A DNA stretch of 64,000 nt, taken from assembly GCF_042701255.1 (NCBI RefSeq), contig NZ_CP170554.1, positions 1,054,001 through 1,118,000 of the forward strand, read 5' to 3'. Of this stretch, positions 29,445 to 36,764 are shown in pieces. The notes below the pieces were generated by a model. It did no database searches. It was not told the DNA's origin and saw only the letters and a list, made by a program, of their open reading frames with translations. Every line of letters begins with the position of its first letter. Within the stretch, counting starts at the first letter, position 1. Origin of the DNA: Tahibacter sp042701255. GTDB taxonomy: Bacteria > Pseudomonadota > Gammaproteobacteria > Xanthomonadales > Rhodanobacteraceae. The position numbers and the translations under genes were made by a program.

Positions 29445-31067
29445 ATGTCGTCGACCTTTACCGATACGTCGCTGCATCGCTTGCTGCAGCACCTTCTGGC
29501 TCCGACGTTCGCTGACCGCCAGGCGGCTGATCAGATGCTGTTCTCGCTGATGAGCGCCTCGGGTGGTCAGCCCAATCCCGAGCTGGCCAGTCTGTTGGCT
29601 GCGGCGACAGACCGGTTCGGCGACCAGGAAAAGACGTTCCTGGAAGATCTTTTGCGTTTCTGGATGGACGCGAGCGCCGCGGCCGCGGCAGCGCGAATGA
29701 AGATGTTTGGCGGTAGAGAAGAGGAAACGTGGTCGCCGGCACCGCACAAGCCGACGTTCGTCATGACCGACGAGTGTCGGTTCGAAGGATTCGCGCTGTT
29801 CGGACTTGGCATCAGCAGCTACCTCACCGCGCAAGCACACCGGCTCGCCGAGATGTCCGATCTGCTGATTCTCGGTCTTGGGCACCCCGAACCGGTCGTC
29901 GCGGATTGTTGCTGGGAAATACTCGCGGCGTCGGAATGCGATCCGTCCAACGCTTTTCCCGCGATGTGGCGACTGGCTTCGAATAGAGGTGCGCGTTTTG
30001 CGCCGAATGAGCCGATGCGCGGGCTCGCACGGATCGTCGATGCCTATCCGCCGGCTGTGGATGTACTCGTGGCAGCGTTGCGGAAGGACGCCCCCGACAA
30101 CCAGATCGAGGCCGCGTGTGTCACTGCGCAACATCTGACTGCGGTACCGGAGCGACTCGTTGCCGCGATCGATGCGCTGCGCAAGCGTGGACATCGGAAG
30201 GCCCATTTGCTGTTCTCCACCTTGACCCGCATCGCCGGATTCGCGACCGCGACGCAGCGGGAAGCGTGGCTCGCCGATGCGATGGCGATGGCCGACAGCG
30301 CCGAGCCCGAACTGCGTGCCGCGGCAACCTTGGCATTCGTCCGACTGGATATGCAGCGCCGACATGAAGCGAAACTGCTTGCTCTGCTGGACGACGAGGA
30401 CTGGCTTCCGCGGTACGACGCCTGCAAAGTGTTGAGCGAGTGGGCCGCGCCTGCGTCGGACATCGTGAAAGCAGTTGCCAGACAGCTGGGGAACTACGAT
30501 GGTTGCGATGGTGATCCGCACGCCGCTGCGCTGAGCACCTTGATTGCCTGGGGACGGCAGAGCGAACCGGCGCTCGCCGAGATCGCAGACTGGCTCGACA
30601 ATGCCGATACTGACGACGTCCGTGTCGATCAGCTGATGGAGCTGTTGACGGCAATGGGGCCGGCGGCGCGCGAGCTGTTGCCTCAGGTGGAGATCCTCAT
30701 CGCAGCCTTGATCGTTGCATCCGACGAGGCTGAATACGGTTCCGAAGACGAAGCCGAGGAGGCTTCGGACTCCGAGCCTAACCTGGATTGGGGCGCGTTC
30801 GTCGGACACATGACCGACAGTGGCATCATCCCTGCCGAAGCTTCGCAGTTGATCGCCGAGAACGACGAGTTGAAGCATGAATTCGAAGGCATCTTCGCGG
30901 GCGATGAGGAGGCAGTGCTGCCTGTCGACGTCAATGCTTTCGCTGCGCGCATCGGCATCGACCCCGCTGAAAATATACCGGGTACTCTTCCGTCGTCCGA
31001 ACTGATCGGGATGCCGGATGATCTGGAACGACTGCGCCGCTGGTACGACGGTGTGAACTCGGATTGA
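29445..31067 (+). CDS. Acidic HEAT-like repeat protein of unknown function
   Basis: A 540-residue soluble protein built of helical pairs. The region of residues 180-430 reads as HEAT-like repeats (for example ELRAAATLAFVRLDMQRRHEA and LLALLDDEDWLPRYDACKVL). An acidic stretch near residue 425-445 (EYGSEDEAEEASDSEP) precedes a C-terminal domain beginning WGAFVGHMTDSGIIPAE. HEAT repeats mediate protein-protein contacts, so an adaptor role is possible, but no partner is evident. Wobble positions look less GC-biased than in the flanking genes. It stands alone between the acetyltransferase and ohr. Confidence 0.7.
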   Translation: MSSTFTDTSLHRLLQHLLAPTFADRQAADQMLFSLMSASGGQPNPELASLLAAATDRFGDQEKTFLEDLLRFWMDASAAAAAARMKMFGGREEETWSPAPHKPTFVMTDECRFEGFALFGLGISSYLTAQAHRLAEMSDLLILGLGHPEPVVADCCWEILAASECDPSNAFPAMWRLASNRGARFAPNEPMRGLARIVDAYPPAVDVLVAALRKDAPDNQIEAACVTAQHLTAVPERLVAAIDALRKRGHRKAHLLFSTLTRIAGFATATQREAWLADAMAMADSAEPELRAAATLAFVRLDMQRRHEAKLLALLDDEDWLPRYDACKVLSEWAAPASDIVKAVARQLGNYDGCDGDPHAAALSTLIAWGRQSEPALAEIADWLDNADTDDVRVDQLMELLTAMGPAARELLPQVEILIAALIVASDEAEYGSEDEAEEASDSEPNLDWGAFVGHMTDSGIIPAEASQLIAENDELKHEFEGIFAGDEEAVLPVDVNAFAARIGIDPAENIPGTLPSSELIGMPDDLERLRRWYDGVNSD

Positions 31068-31111
31068 CCAGGGCGGGGCGCGCGGCGTTTCCGCCGCGCG
31101 CCGATGTCCAC

Positions 31112-31537
31112 TCAGACCACCGTCAGCGTCACGTCGATGTTGCCGCGCGTCGCATTGGAGTACGGGCAGACCTGATGGGCCTTGTCGACGAGCGCCTGGG
31201 CCTGGTCGCGCGGCAGGCCGGGGATCGAGATGCGCAGCTCGACTTCGATGCCGAAGCCCTGCGGAATCTGGCCGATGCCGACGAGGCCTTCGATGCTCGT
31301 GTCGGCCGGCAGGGCGATCTTCTGCTGGCCGGCGACGAACTTCAGTGCGCCGATGAAGCAGGCCGAGTAGCCGGCTGCGAACAGCTGTTCCGGATTCGTA
31401 CCGCTGCCGCCGGCGCCGCCGAGTTCGCGCGGCGTGGACAGCTTGACCGTCAGCGCGCCGTCGTTGGAACTGGCCTGGCCGTCGCGGCCGCCGGTAGCCT
31501 TGGCCTGAGCGCGGTAGAGAACGTTGGCAATGGACAT
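31112..31537 (-). CDS. ohr: Organic hydroperoxide resistance protein Ohr
   Basis: A thiol peroxidase that reduces organic and fatty-acid hydroperoxides in the cytoplasm. The 141-residue protein has the two catalytic cysteines of the family, C60 in AAGYSACFIGAL and C124 in HQVCPYSNATRGNI, and the conserved arginine region near residue 20. The ATG at 31537 has AAGGAG at 8 bases; an upstream in-frame start is unlikely. It lies downstream of ohrR, with an OhrR-like operator at 31627-31646. Confidence 0.96.
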   Translation of the reverse strand: MSIANVLYRAQAKATGGRDGQASSNDGALTVKLSTPRELGGAGGSGTNPEQLFAAGYSACFIGALKFVAGQQKIALPADTSIEGLVGIGQIPQGFGIEVELRISIPGLPRDQAQALVDKAHQVCPYSNATRGNIDVTLTVV

Positions 31538-31626
31538 GATGAACTCCTTCGTCGTTGGAGAGGTGGTGCGATGGTGGATCCGACCGATCTGCATCGTGGC
31601 CCGACCCGATGATTGATTGCTAACTA

Positions 31627-31646
31627 TTGAATCGCTTGCTATTTAA
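31627..31646 (-). promoter_or_regulatory. Putative OhrR operator upstream of ohr
   Basis: TTGAATCGCTTGCTATTTAA is an imperfect palindrome, AT-rich in a GC-rich genome, 90 bases before the ohr start. Its TTAAATAG half-site (read on the minus strand) also occurs in the ohrR promoter operator. OhrR of Xanthomonas binds such palindromes and releases them when oxidised. Confidence 0.65.
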
Positions 31647-31692
31647 CTGTTGCAGTAAACCGTGGAACGTTGTTGCACAGCGCGTCGCCGCA

Positions 31693-32154
31693 TCAGCTCT
31701 GCCGCGCGAGGCTGCCGCGCAGTTTTTCCAGTTCGGCCTTGATCGTGCGGGCTTCGCCGGCCGTGCATTCGGCGGCGCAGAACACGGCTTGCGGAATCGA
31801 CTGCGCCCGCTGGCGCAGCTGCCGTCCTTCGGTCGTCAGCGCGATGATGACCTGGCGCTCGTCCTCGGCAGCACGGGTGCGCGTCAGCAGTCCGGCGGCT
31901 TCGAGGCGCTTGAGCAGCGGCGTCAACGTGGCCGAGTCGAGGAACAGACGCTCGCCGATGGCCGACACGGTCTGCGCATCCTGCTCCCAGAGCACGAGCA
32001 GCACGAGGTACTGCGGATAGGTCAGGCCCAGTTCGTTCAACAGCGGGCGGTAGACCTTGTGCATTGCGAGGTTGGCCGAGTACAGCGCGAAGCAGAGCTG
32101 CTGGTCCAGCAGCAGGGCCGAGGCGGCATTCGGTTTGGCGGTCCGGGTCTTCAT
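31693..32154 (-). CDS. ohrR: Organic hydroperoxide sensor-repressor OhrR (MarR family)
   Basis: A 153-residue dimeric repressor that leaves its operator when its reactive cysteine is oxidised. C21 in LLLDQQLCFALYSANLAM is the sensing cysteine, and C126 (with C130) in PQAVFCAAEC matches the second cysteine of the two-cysteine Xanthomonas type. The winged-helix region includes LTYPQYLVLLVLWEQD and DSATLTPLLKRLEAAGL. The ATG at 32154 is only a couple of bases after the predicted transcription start, so the message may be leaderless. Confidence 0.95.
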   Translation of the reverse strand: MKTRTAKPNAASALLLDQQLCFALYSANLAMHKVYRPLLNELGLTYPQYLVLLVLWEQDAQTVSAIGERLFLDSATLTPLLKRLEAAGLLTRTRAAEDERQVIIALTTEGRQLRQRAQSIPQAVFCAAECTAGEARTIKAELEKLRGSLARQS

Positions 32155-32162
32155 GGAGCGGC

Positions 32163-32191
32163 ATATTAGATAGCGCACTATTTAATTGCAA
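32163..32191 (-). promoter_or_regulatory. ohrR promoter with embedded OhrR operator
   Basis: On the minus strand TTGCAA (32191-32186) and TAATAT (32168-32163) are 17 bases apart, an excellent sigma-70 promoter. The near-palindrome TAGATAGCGCACTATTTA (plus strand, 32167-32184) fills the spacer, so bound OhrR would block RNA polymerase: autoregulation. Confidence 0.7.
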
Positions 32192-32250
32192 GCGACTTTA
32201 GTCGAAGACATCGACGGCACTGGAACTGCCGGCAACGAGTCGCGATTCTG

Positions 32251-32306
32251 CCTGTTGCCTGTTGCCTGTTGCCTGTTGCCTGTTGCCTGTTGCCTGTTGC
32301 CTGTTG
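32251..32306. repeat. Heptanucleotide tandem repeat, eight CCTGTTG units
   Basis: Eight perfect copies of the 7-base unit CCTGTTG follow each other directly. The array lies in the 400-base gap between ohrR and the cupin gene, outside any supported gene. A unit of seven would shift reading frames when copy number changes, but no frame that uses it has other support. Apart from this array and the ohrR promoter the gap holds nothing recognisable. Confidence 0.95.
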
Positions 32307-32552
32307 CCGGGTTCGCTCGATTCGCTGAAATCGCCGACTCGTGGGTCTCCGCTGGCAGAACCACCGGAGCTGCGGCGCCGCAGGGTCAAGGGAGTCGCGG
32401 AGCCGCCATGGTCGTCAGACCGCTGCCGCAGCGGTCCGAACCAGGCCCATCGACGTCATGCGCGCATCCTTCCCAAGACCCGCTGCGTTCACGCCGGCTG
32501 CTCGCCCGCACGGTCAGCATCGCCGGCGACGGCGATGTTCCCGGAGGTATCC

Positions 32553-32900
32553 ATGAAGTACAAATCGCTGCGTTTCGGCAAAGGGTTCCGTGTCGCGTTC
32601 GACCATCGGCGCGTGCAGGCGGCCGAGATGGTCATCGCGCCGGGCGGTCGTGAAGGCGGCCCCGACAATCGCCATCGCGGCGCGGACCAATGGCTGTACG
32701 TGATCGCCGGCAGCGGCCTCGCCGTCGTCGACGGCAAGCGGCGTACGCTCAAGGCCGGCAGCCTGCTGCTGATCGAACGCGGCGAGCGCCACGAGATCCG
32801 CAACACCGGCCGCACCCTGCTCAAGACCCTGAACGTCTACGCGCCGCCGGCCTATGACGCGGACGGCGAGCCGCTGGCCGCGGGCAAACCGGCGTCCTGA
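32553..32900 (+). CDS. Small cupin-domain protein
   Basis: A 115-residue single-domain cupin, a small beta barrel that often binds a metal. Visible cupin motifs are GPDNRHRGADQWLYVIAGSG (motif 1) and GSLLLIERGERHEIRNTG (motif 2, with a histidine ligand). Substrate and role are unknown. The ATG at 32553 follows GGAGGT by four bases; the frame is open far upstream through the tandem repeat but that part is not credible. Confidence 0.85.
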   Translation: MKYKSLRFGKGFRVAFDHRRVQAAEMVIAPGGREGGPDNRHRGADQWLYVIAGSGLAVVDGKRRTLKAGSLLLIERGERHEIRNTGRTLLKTLNVYAPPAYDADGEPLAAGKPAS

Positions 32901-33006
32901 GGCAGTCCGACGATCCGGCGTTGCGCGACGGCGGGTGTCGTGACCGCGAAGAGCGGCTTGTCGCAGCGTGTCTGTCCGACCGCGACGATTGCCGCGCGCC
33001 GGCGGA

Positions 33007-33768
33007 TCAACGATCGCAGAGCGCGATCATCAGGCTGTCGAGTTCGTCCAGGTTCCCCTCGGTGCGGCGCGCGAGCGAAGGGCCTATGCGTGCGTAGTGC
33101 TCGAGCTGATCGCGCATCCACTGGGCGAGCGTCGGATCCAGCGCTTCGCGGTCGGCTTCGGACGCGAGCTGCTTTCGGTGCTGCAGTTCGGCGATCGTCG
33201 TGCGTTCGTCCGCATGGACCCAGTCGGCGGCGACGAGTTCGGCGAAGGCCGTCGGCGGCTGCGTGCGCGTTTGTTCTATCCAGCGGCAGGCGAGGATGGG
33301 GCGTAGAAAGTAGAACACCTTCTTCAGGCGCACGGTTTCGCCGCTCAGGTGTTCGTGGAACGTCGTGCGCGCCGTGCCGAGATAGTGATGCAGTGCCGCG
33401 GCCGGCTGGAAATGGCGTGCGATCAGTTCGCGCGCCGGCACGGCGAAGGCCGGATCTTCGCGATAGACGATGGGAGAGCCCAGCCATTCGTACAGCGCGA
33501 TGTTGCTGCGTGCGAACAGGCGCAGCGCCTTGCGCAGATCCCAGCCGCTGACGTCCAGATCGTCCGGCAGCATCTGCTCGATCACGTCGCGCGGCTCGCC
33601 GAGGCGCAGATACCAGTCGCGCGCATGCACATAGACGAAGCGTACGTCGTAGTCGCTGTCGGGCGACGCGAAGCCCCAGGCGCGGCTGCCGGATTCGGCC
33701 GCGAACAGCACGCGCACCGCGTGCTCGCGCTCGACGGCGGCGAGCGCGGCGAGTATCTGTGGCGTCAT
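33007..33768 (-). CDS. Nucleotidyltransferase of the RlaP/COG3541 type
   Basis: A 253-residue DNA polymerase beta-like nucleotidyltransferase. The active site shows as ESGSRAWGFASPDSDYDVRF, with the GS motif and the aspartate pair D39/D41. The C-terminal part is helical (LKKVFYFLRPILACRWIEQ). The family includes RlaP, found beside RNA ligases in RNA-repair gene sets; no ligase is adjacent here. The start overlaps the stop of the upstream nucleotidyltransferase gene by four bases (ATGA), so the two are co-translated. Confidence 0.85.
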   Translation of the reverse strand: MTPQILAALAAVEREHAVRVLFAAESGSRAWGFASPDSDYDVRFVYVHARDWYLRLGEPRDVIEQMLPDDLDVSGWDLRKALRLFARSNIALYEWLGSPIVYREDPAFAVPARELIARHFQPAAALHHYLGTARTTFHEHLSGETVRLKKVFYFLRPILACRWIEQTRTQPPTAFAELVAADWVHADERTTIAELQHRKQLASEADREALDPTLAQWMRDQLEHYARIGPSLARRTEGNLDELDSLMIALCDR

Positions 33769-34862
33769 CGGCAGCGGGCCTCCCAGGCTTCGGTCAGTCG
33801 GAGCAGCAGCGCATTGGCCGCAGCAGCATCGGTTTCTTCAGGCAGGTCGCTGTGCGTCTTCAGCCGTTCGCAGTCGGCGACGATGTCGTCGGCGATCGCG
33901 AGGATTTCCTCGTAGCGATAGCGGCCGGTGCGGATGTCGCGCAGCAGCTGCAGCGGTTCTCCGGTCACGCGTACCAGCGGTTCGCCGCGCTCGAGGATGG
34001 ACTTGCCCGACAGCAGCAGCCGTATCGTATGCATGAGGTTCTTGGCGTCGAAGTCGAGTTCGCCGGATTCCTGCTGACGCCAGCGCGCCTCGTTGCGTTC
34101 GCGCCGCCAGGTCCAATAGTTCTGATGGTCGGCCAGGGCCTGCTTCCAGCCTTGCTCGTTGAACAGCAGCAGGCCGGCGAAGCGCATGTTCTCGTCGTCC
34201 GCGGCGATCGATTCCACGGCCAGCGCATCGCCGCGGAAGACGCCGCGCGCCGCGTCACCGTAGTCGTAGAGCCGATAGACGTCGCGCGCATGCTCGAGCC
34301 GCGCCGCGTGATGGCGGGCGAGATCGATTCCGCTCGCAGCCAGACTCTGCGGCCGGCACGGCGCAGCACCGCCGGCGAGGCGTTCGCGCGTGACGACGTG
34401 GCAGTAGTCGTCCTTGCGCGGCGGCTGCTCGGACTTGGGCTGGTTGATCCATTTGTTCTGGCCGCGGGCCTTCCTGATCTGGCTGAAGGCATAGCCGACG
34501 TGCGCGTCGGCGCAGCGGCGGCTGATGAACAGCGTGCGCTGCGACAGCAGCTGTTCCATTTCCGGCGAGCTGCGGCGCACGCAGTCGGCCGGCATGTACA
34601 GCAGTTCGAGCAGGCTGGGATTGGCGGCGCTCAGCAGGTCGATCGTGCGGCGCAGGCTGTAGTAGACGACGTTGTTGCGCGCATCGGCGATCTGGTTCGG
34701 CGGCGGCACGAGATCGAGATAGGCCGCGGCCGGCAGCACGAAGATGCCGCGGATGTCCTCGTCGCTGTCGGCCTGCGCCGTGCCGTAGGCGCGGCTGCCT
34801 GCGACGCAGTCGAACAGGATCTGCGCGGCGGCGGGGTGATCTGCTGTGTAGACGCTGTCCAT
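33765..34862 (-). CDS. Nucleotidyltransferase of the RlaP/COG3541 type (larger paralogue)
   Basis: A 365-residue protein with the same active-site pattern, CVAGSRAYGTAQADSDEDIRG, where D34/D36 are the likely metal ligands. Downstream are ISRRCADAHVGYAFSQIRK and a conserved-looking AKNLMHTIRLLLSG, the usual accessory region of this family. It is first in a two-gene unit with the shorter paralogue at 33007. Substrate unknown; modification or repair of RNA ends is the best guess from the family. The ATG at 34862 was chosen because similarity begins there. Confidence 0.82.
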   Translation of the reverse strand: MDSVYTADHPAAAQILFDCVAGSRAYGTAQADSDEDIRGIFVLPAAAYLDLVPPPNQIADARNNVVYYSLRRTIDLLSAANPSLLELLYMPADCVRRSSPEMEQLLSQRTLFISRRCADAHVGYAFSQIRKARGQNKWINQPKSEQPPRKDDYCHVVTRERLAGGAAPCRPQSLAASGIDLARHHAARLEHARDVYRLYDYGDAARGVFRGDALAVESIAADDENMRFAGLLLFNEQGWKQALADHQNYWTWRRERNEARWRQQESGELDFDAKNLMHTIRLLLSGKSILERGEPLVRVTGEPLQLLRDIRTGRYRYEEILAIADDIVADCERLKTHSDLPEETDAAAANALLLRLTEAWEARCR

Positions 34863-35094
34863 GTTCGTTCTGCACACGACGGCCGGCACGAGCCGGCCGG
34901 CCATTATGAAGCGGCAATCGCGTCGGGGCGTATGCCGGAAATTCGTGTCGCCTGCGGGCGGCACGACCGGAGCCGTCGCGGCGAACGGTTTGCGTGACAC
35001 GATGCCGCCGCAAACTGCCAATTGGTCGCCTTCCGCCTGCGATGGTGCTGCCTATCATGCGCGGGCCGGGGGGCGTTTGATCGGAGGGAGATTC

Positions 35095-35643
35095 ATGCAA
35101 CGAGCGAAACGGACCCGCGGCACGGCCGCATCGACCCTGGTTGCCGCACTGCTGGCGCTGGCTGCCGTTCCTGCCTTCGCCGACGTCGGCGGCGTTCGCG
35201 TCGCGGCGCGCAAGGACAGCGTCGCGACACCGGCACGCCGTGCGCCGACCGTGGCCATCGTCATCAGCGGCGACAGCGCGATCGCCGGCCCGGCCCGCGA
35301 CGCCCTCGGCGCATTCGCGCGCGATCAGGGCTTCCGCGTGATCCAGGCCAACGGCCGTTCGCGCGACTCGGAACCGCGAGCCTACGCGCGCAAGGCCGAC
35401 GCCGTGTTCTATCTGGACGCGAATCCCATTGGCGCGACCGAAGTCGGCTACTACGGCAGCGCGTCCACGCTCTACAGCGCCGAGGTTAGCCTCAGCGCCT
35501 ACCGCGTCAGCGACGGCGAGCTGCTGTTCGAAGCCCGGCCGCAGTCCGTGGATTTCACGGCGCTCAATGCGCGCGAGAAGGCCGAGGAAGCGGTGGAGCC
35601 GCTGCTGGCCGATATTGAGCAGGAACTGCGGCGGATTCGTTGA
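35095..35643 (+). CDS. Secreted protein of unknown function
   Basis: A 182-residue periplasmic or outer-membrane-associated protein with a signal peptide (residues 1-29, cut near AFADVGG). The mature part reads like a small alpha/beta domain (PTVAIVISGDSAIAGPARDAL, then EAVEPLLADIEQELRRI at the end), similar in style to proteins that pair with lipoprotein assembly factors. Not assigned to a family. AGGGAG precedes the ATG at 35095. Confidence 0.65.
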   Translation: MQRAKRTRGTAASTLVAALLALAAVPAFADVGGVRVAARKDSVATPARRAPTVAIVISGDSAIAGPARDALGAFARDQGFRVIQANGRSRDSEPRAYARKADAVFYLDANPIGATEVGYYGSASTLYSAEVSLSAYRVSDGELLFEARPQSVDFTALNAREKAEEAVEPLLADIEQELRRIR

Positions 35644-35813
35644 GCGGGTGTGCTCGGCGGCTTTGCTCGTGCCCTGGACGCCGGTTTTCTCGCTGTCTTG
35701 CGTGAGATAGGGCAGGTTGCTTATGCGAGCCTGTTCGCAAGCTTGCCGCAGGCTGATGAATTTTCCACGGACGATTCAACGGTGCTGACGGCGTCGCGTA
35801 CCGTGTCTGCACG

Positions 35814-35990
35814 GCAACCCCATCCCCACCCATGCCCTCCCCTTGAAGGTGAGGGTTTTTCTCGGCCAGGTACGAGAAACACGCTGGTTTCAGCTGTTCG
35901 ATCAGCTATTCGAGATGTCTGAGACCGGTTTTCGCCGAGCACTGCAAACCCTCCCCTTCAAGGGGAGGGTATGGGTGGGGATGGGGTTGC
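35814..35990. repeat. REPIN-like paired inverted repeat, locus 3
   Basis: Arms at 35814-35855 and 35949-35990 are inverted copies with the shared palindrome and CCCATCCCCACCCATG block; the outer extension here is GCAACC. The left arm has one mismatch in its palindrome (AAGGTGAGGG). The element occupies the middle of a 520-base gap (35644-36167) that otherwise shows no gene. Confidence 0.85.
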
Positions 35991-36167
35991 TCGTGCGGTT
36001 CAACGTACGAGAAAAGCCGAGCAACCGTAGGCCATCCCTAGCGGAAAGAGGCGAGTAGAGCTTCGCCGAATTTCCCGTGGTCGCGAATCTCACAGTCGCG
36101 AAGCGCATCTACCGCTCGACTCATATCCGCCACCTGCCGCGACGCAGAAATACCGCGTCGCGCGCCA

Positions 36168-36764
36168 TCAATGCCCGAACAACCGCAGGAACAGATCCGT
36201 ATCGGGCCTGCCGCGATGCTGGTATTCGCGCAGCGGCATGTAGTGCGTGCGTTCGGACCACCAGATCGAGCGGCTGCCGGTGGGATTGAAGTCGGCCAGG
36301 CTCAGGATGCCTCGCCAGTCTTCCGCGGTATTGATCGCGGCGTCCTGCAGCAGCTGCAGCGAGGCTTCGGCGTCGAGCTGTTCGTGCAGCACGCGCGGCA
36401 GGTCCACGGCGATGCGCGACAGGCGGCGCCACAAGGTGCCGGCGTCGCCGTTGGCGGCTGCGGCCAGCGGCGCGCAGGTGAAGAACGGGAAATAGCGGCC
36501 GACGCGGTCGACGCTGGGCATCAGCAGCCCGCACAGCGGCGCGGGCGACCAGAGGCCGGCCGGCAGCGCGAACTGCCAGACCGGCGAAACCAGATAGCTT
36601 TCCATCCAGTTTTCCGACACCGAGCGCAGCGCGAACAGACCTTCCTGCATCCACTCGTCGACCATGGCGATCTGTTCGCGCGGCAGGCTGCGCGAGACGA
36701 AATCGCCGAGCGCCGGCAGTTTGCCGTAGAAGCCGAACTCGCCGACCAGCGCAGGGCCGCCCAT
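36168..36764 (-). CDS. tagF: Type VI secretion-associated protein TagF
   Basis: A 198-residue cytoplasmic protein of the TagF family, which holds back the type VI system until it is activated (in P. aeruginosa by binding Fha). The N-terminal signature VGEFGFYGKLPALGDFVSRSLP is clear, followed by SYLVSPVWQFALPAGLW. Its ATG overlaps the tssM stop by one base (TGATG). Unlike some TagF proteins it is not fused to a PppA phosphatase; that enzyme is encoded separately at 43798. Confidence 0.93.
   Translation of the reverse strand: MGGPALVGEFGFYGKLPALGDFVSRSLPREQIAMVDEWMQEGLFALRSVSENWMESYLVSPVWQFALPAGLWSPAPLCGLLMPSVDRVGRYFPFFTCAPLAAAANGDAGTLWRRLSRIAVDLPRVLHEQLDAEASLQLLQDAAINTAEDWRGILSLADFNPTGSRSIWWSERTHYMPLREYQHRGRPDTDLFLRLFGH

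Noticed and set aside
32251..32306. CRISPR array
   Set aside because: Units are 7 bases without spacers; it is a simple tandem repeat.
32262..32552. N-terminal extension of the cupin gene through the heptamer repeat
   Set aside because: The extension is repetitive then unstructured, and a perfect GGAGGT precedes the ATG at 32553.
21104..35990. Insertion sequence or transposon ends at the repeat loci
   Set aside because: No transposase is present and the elements are short paired palindromes, consistent with REPIN-like sequences.
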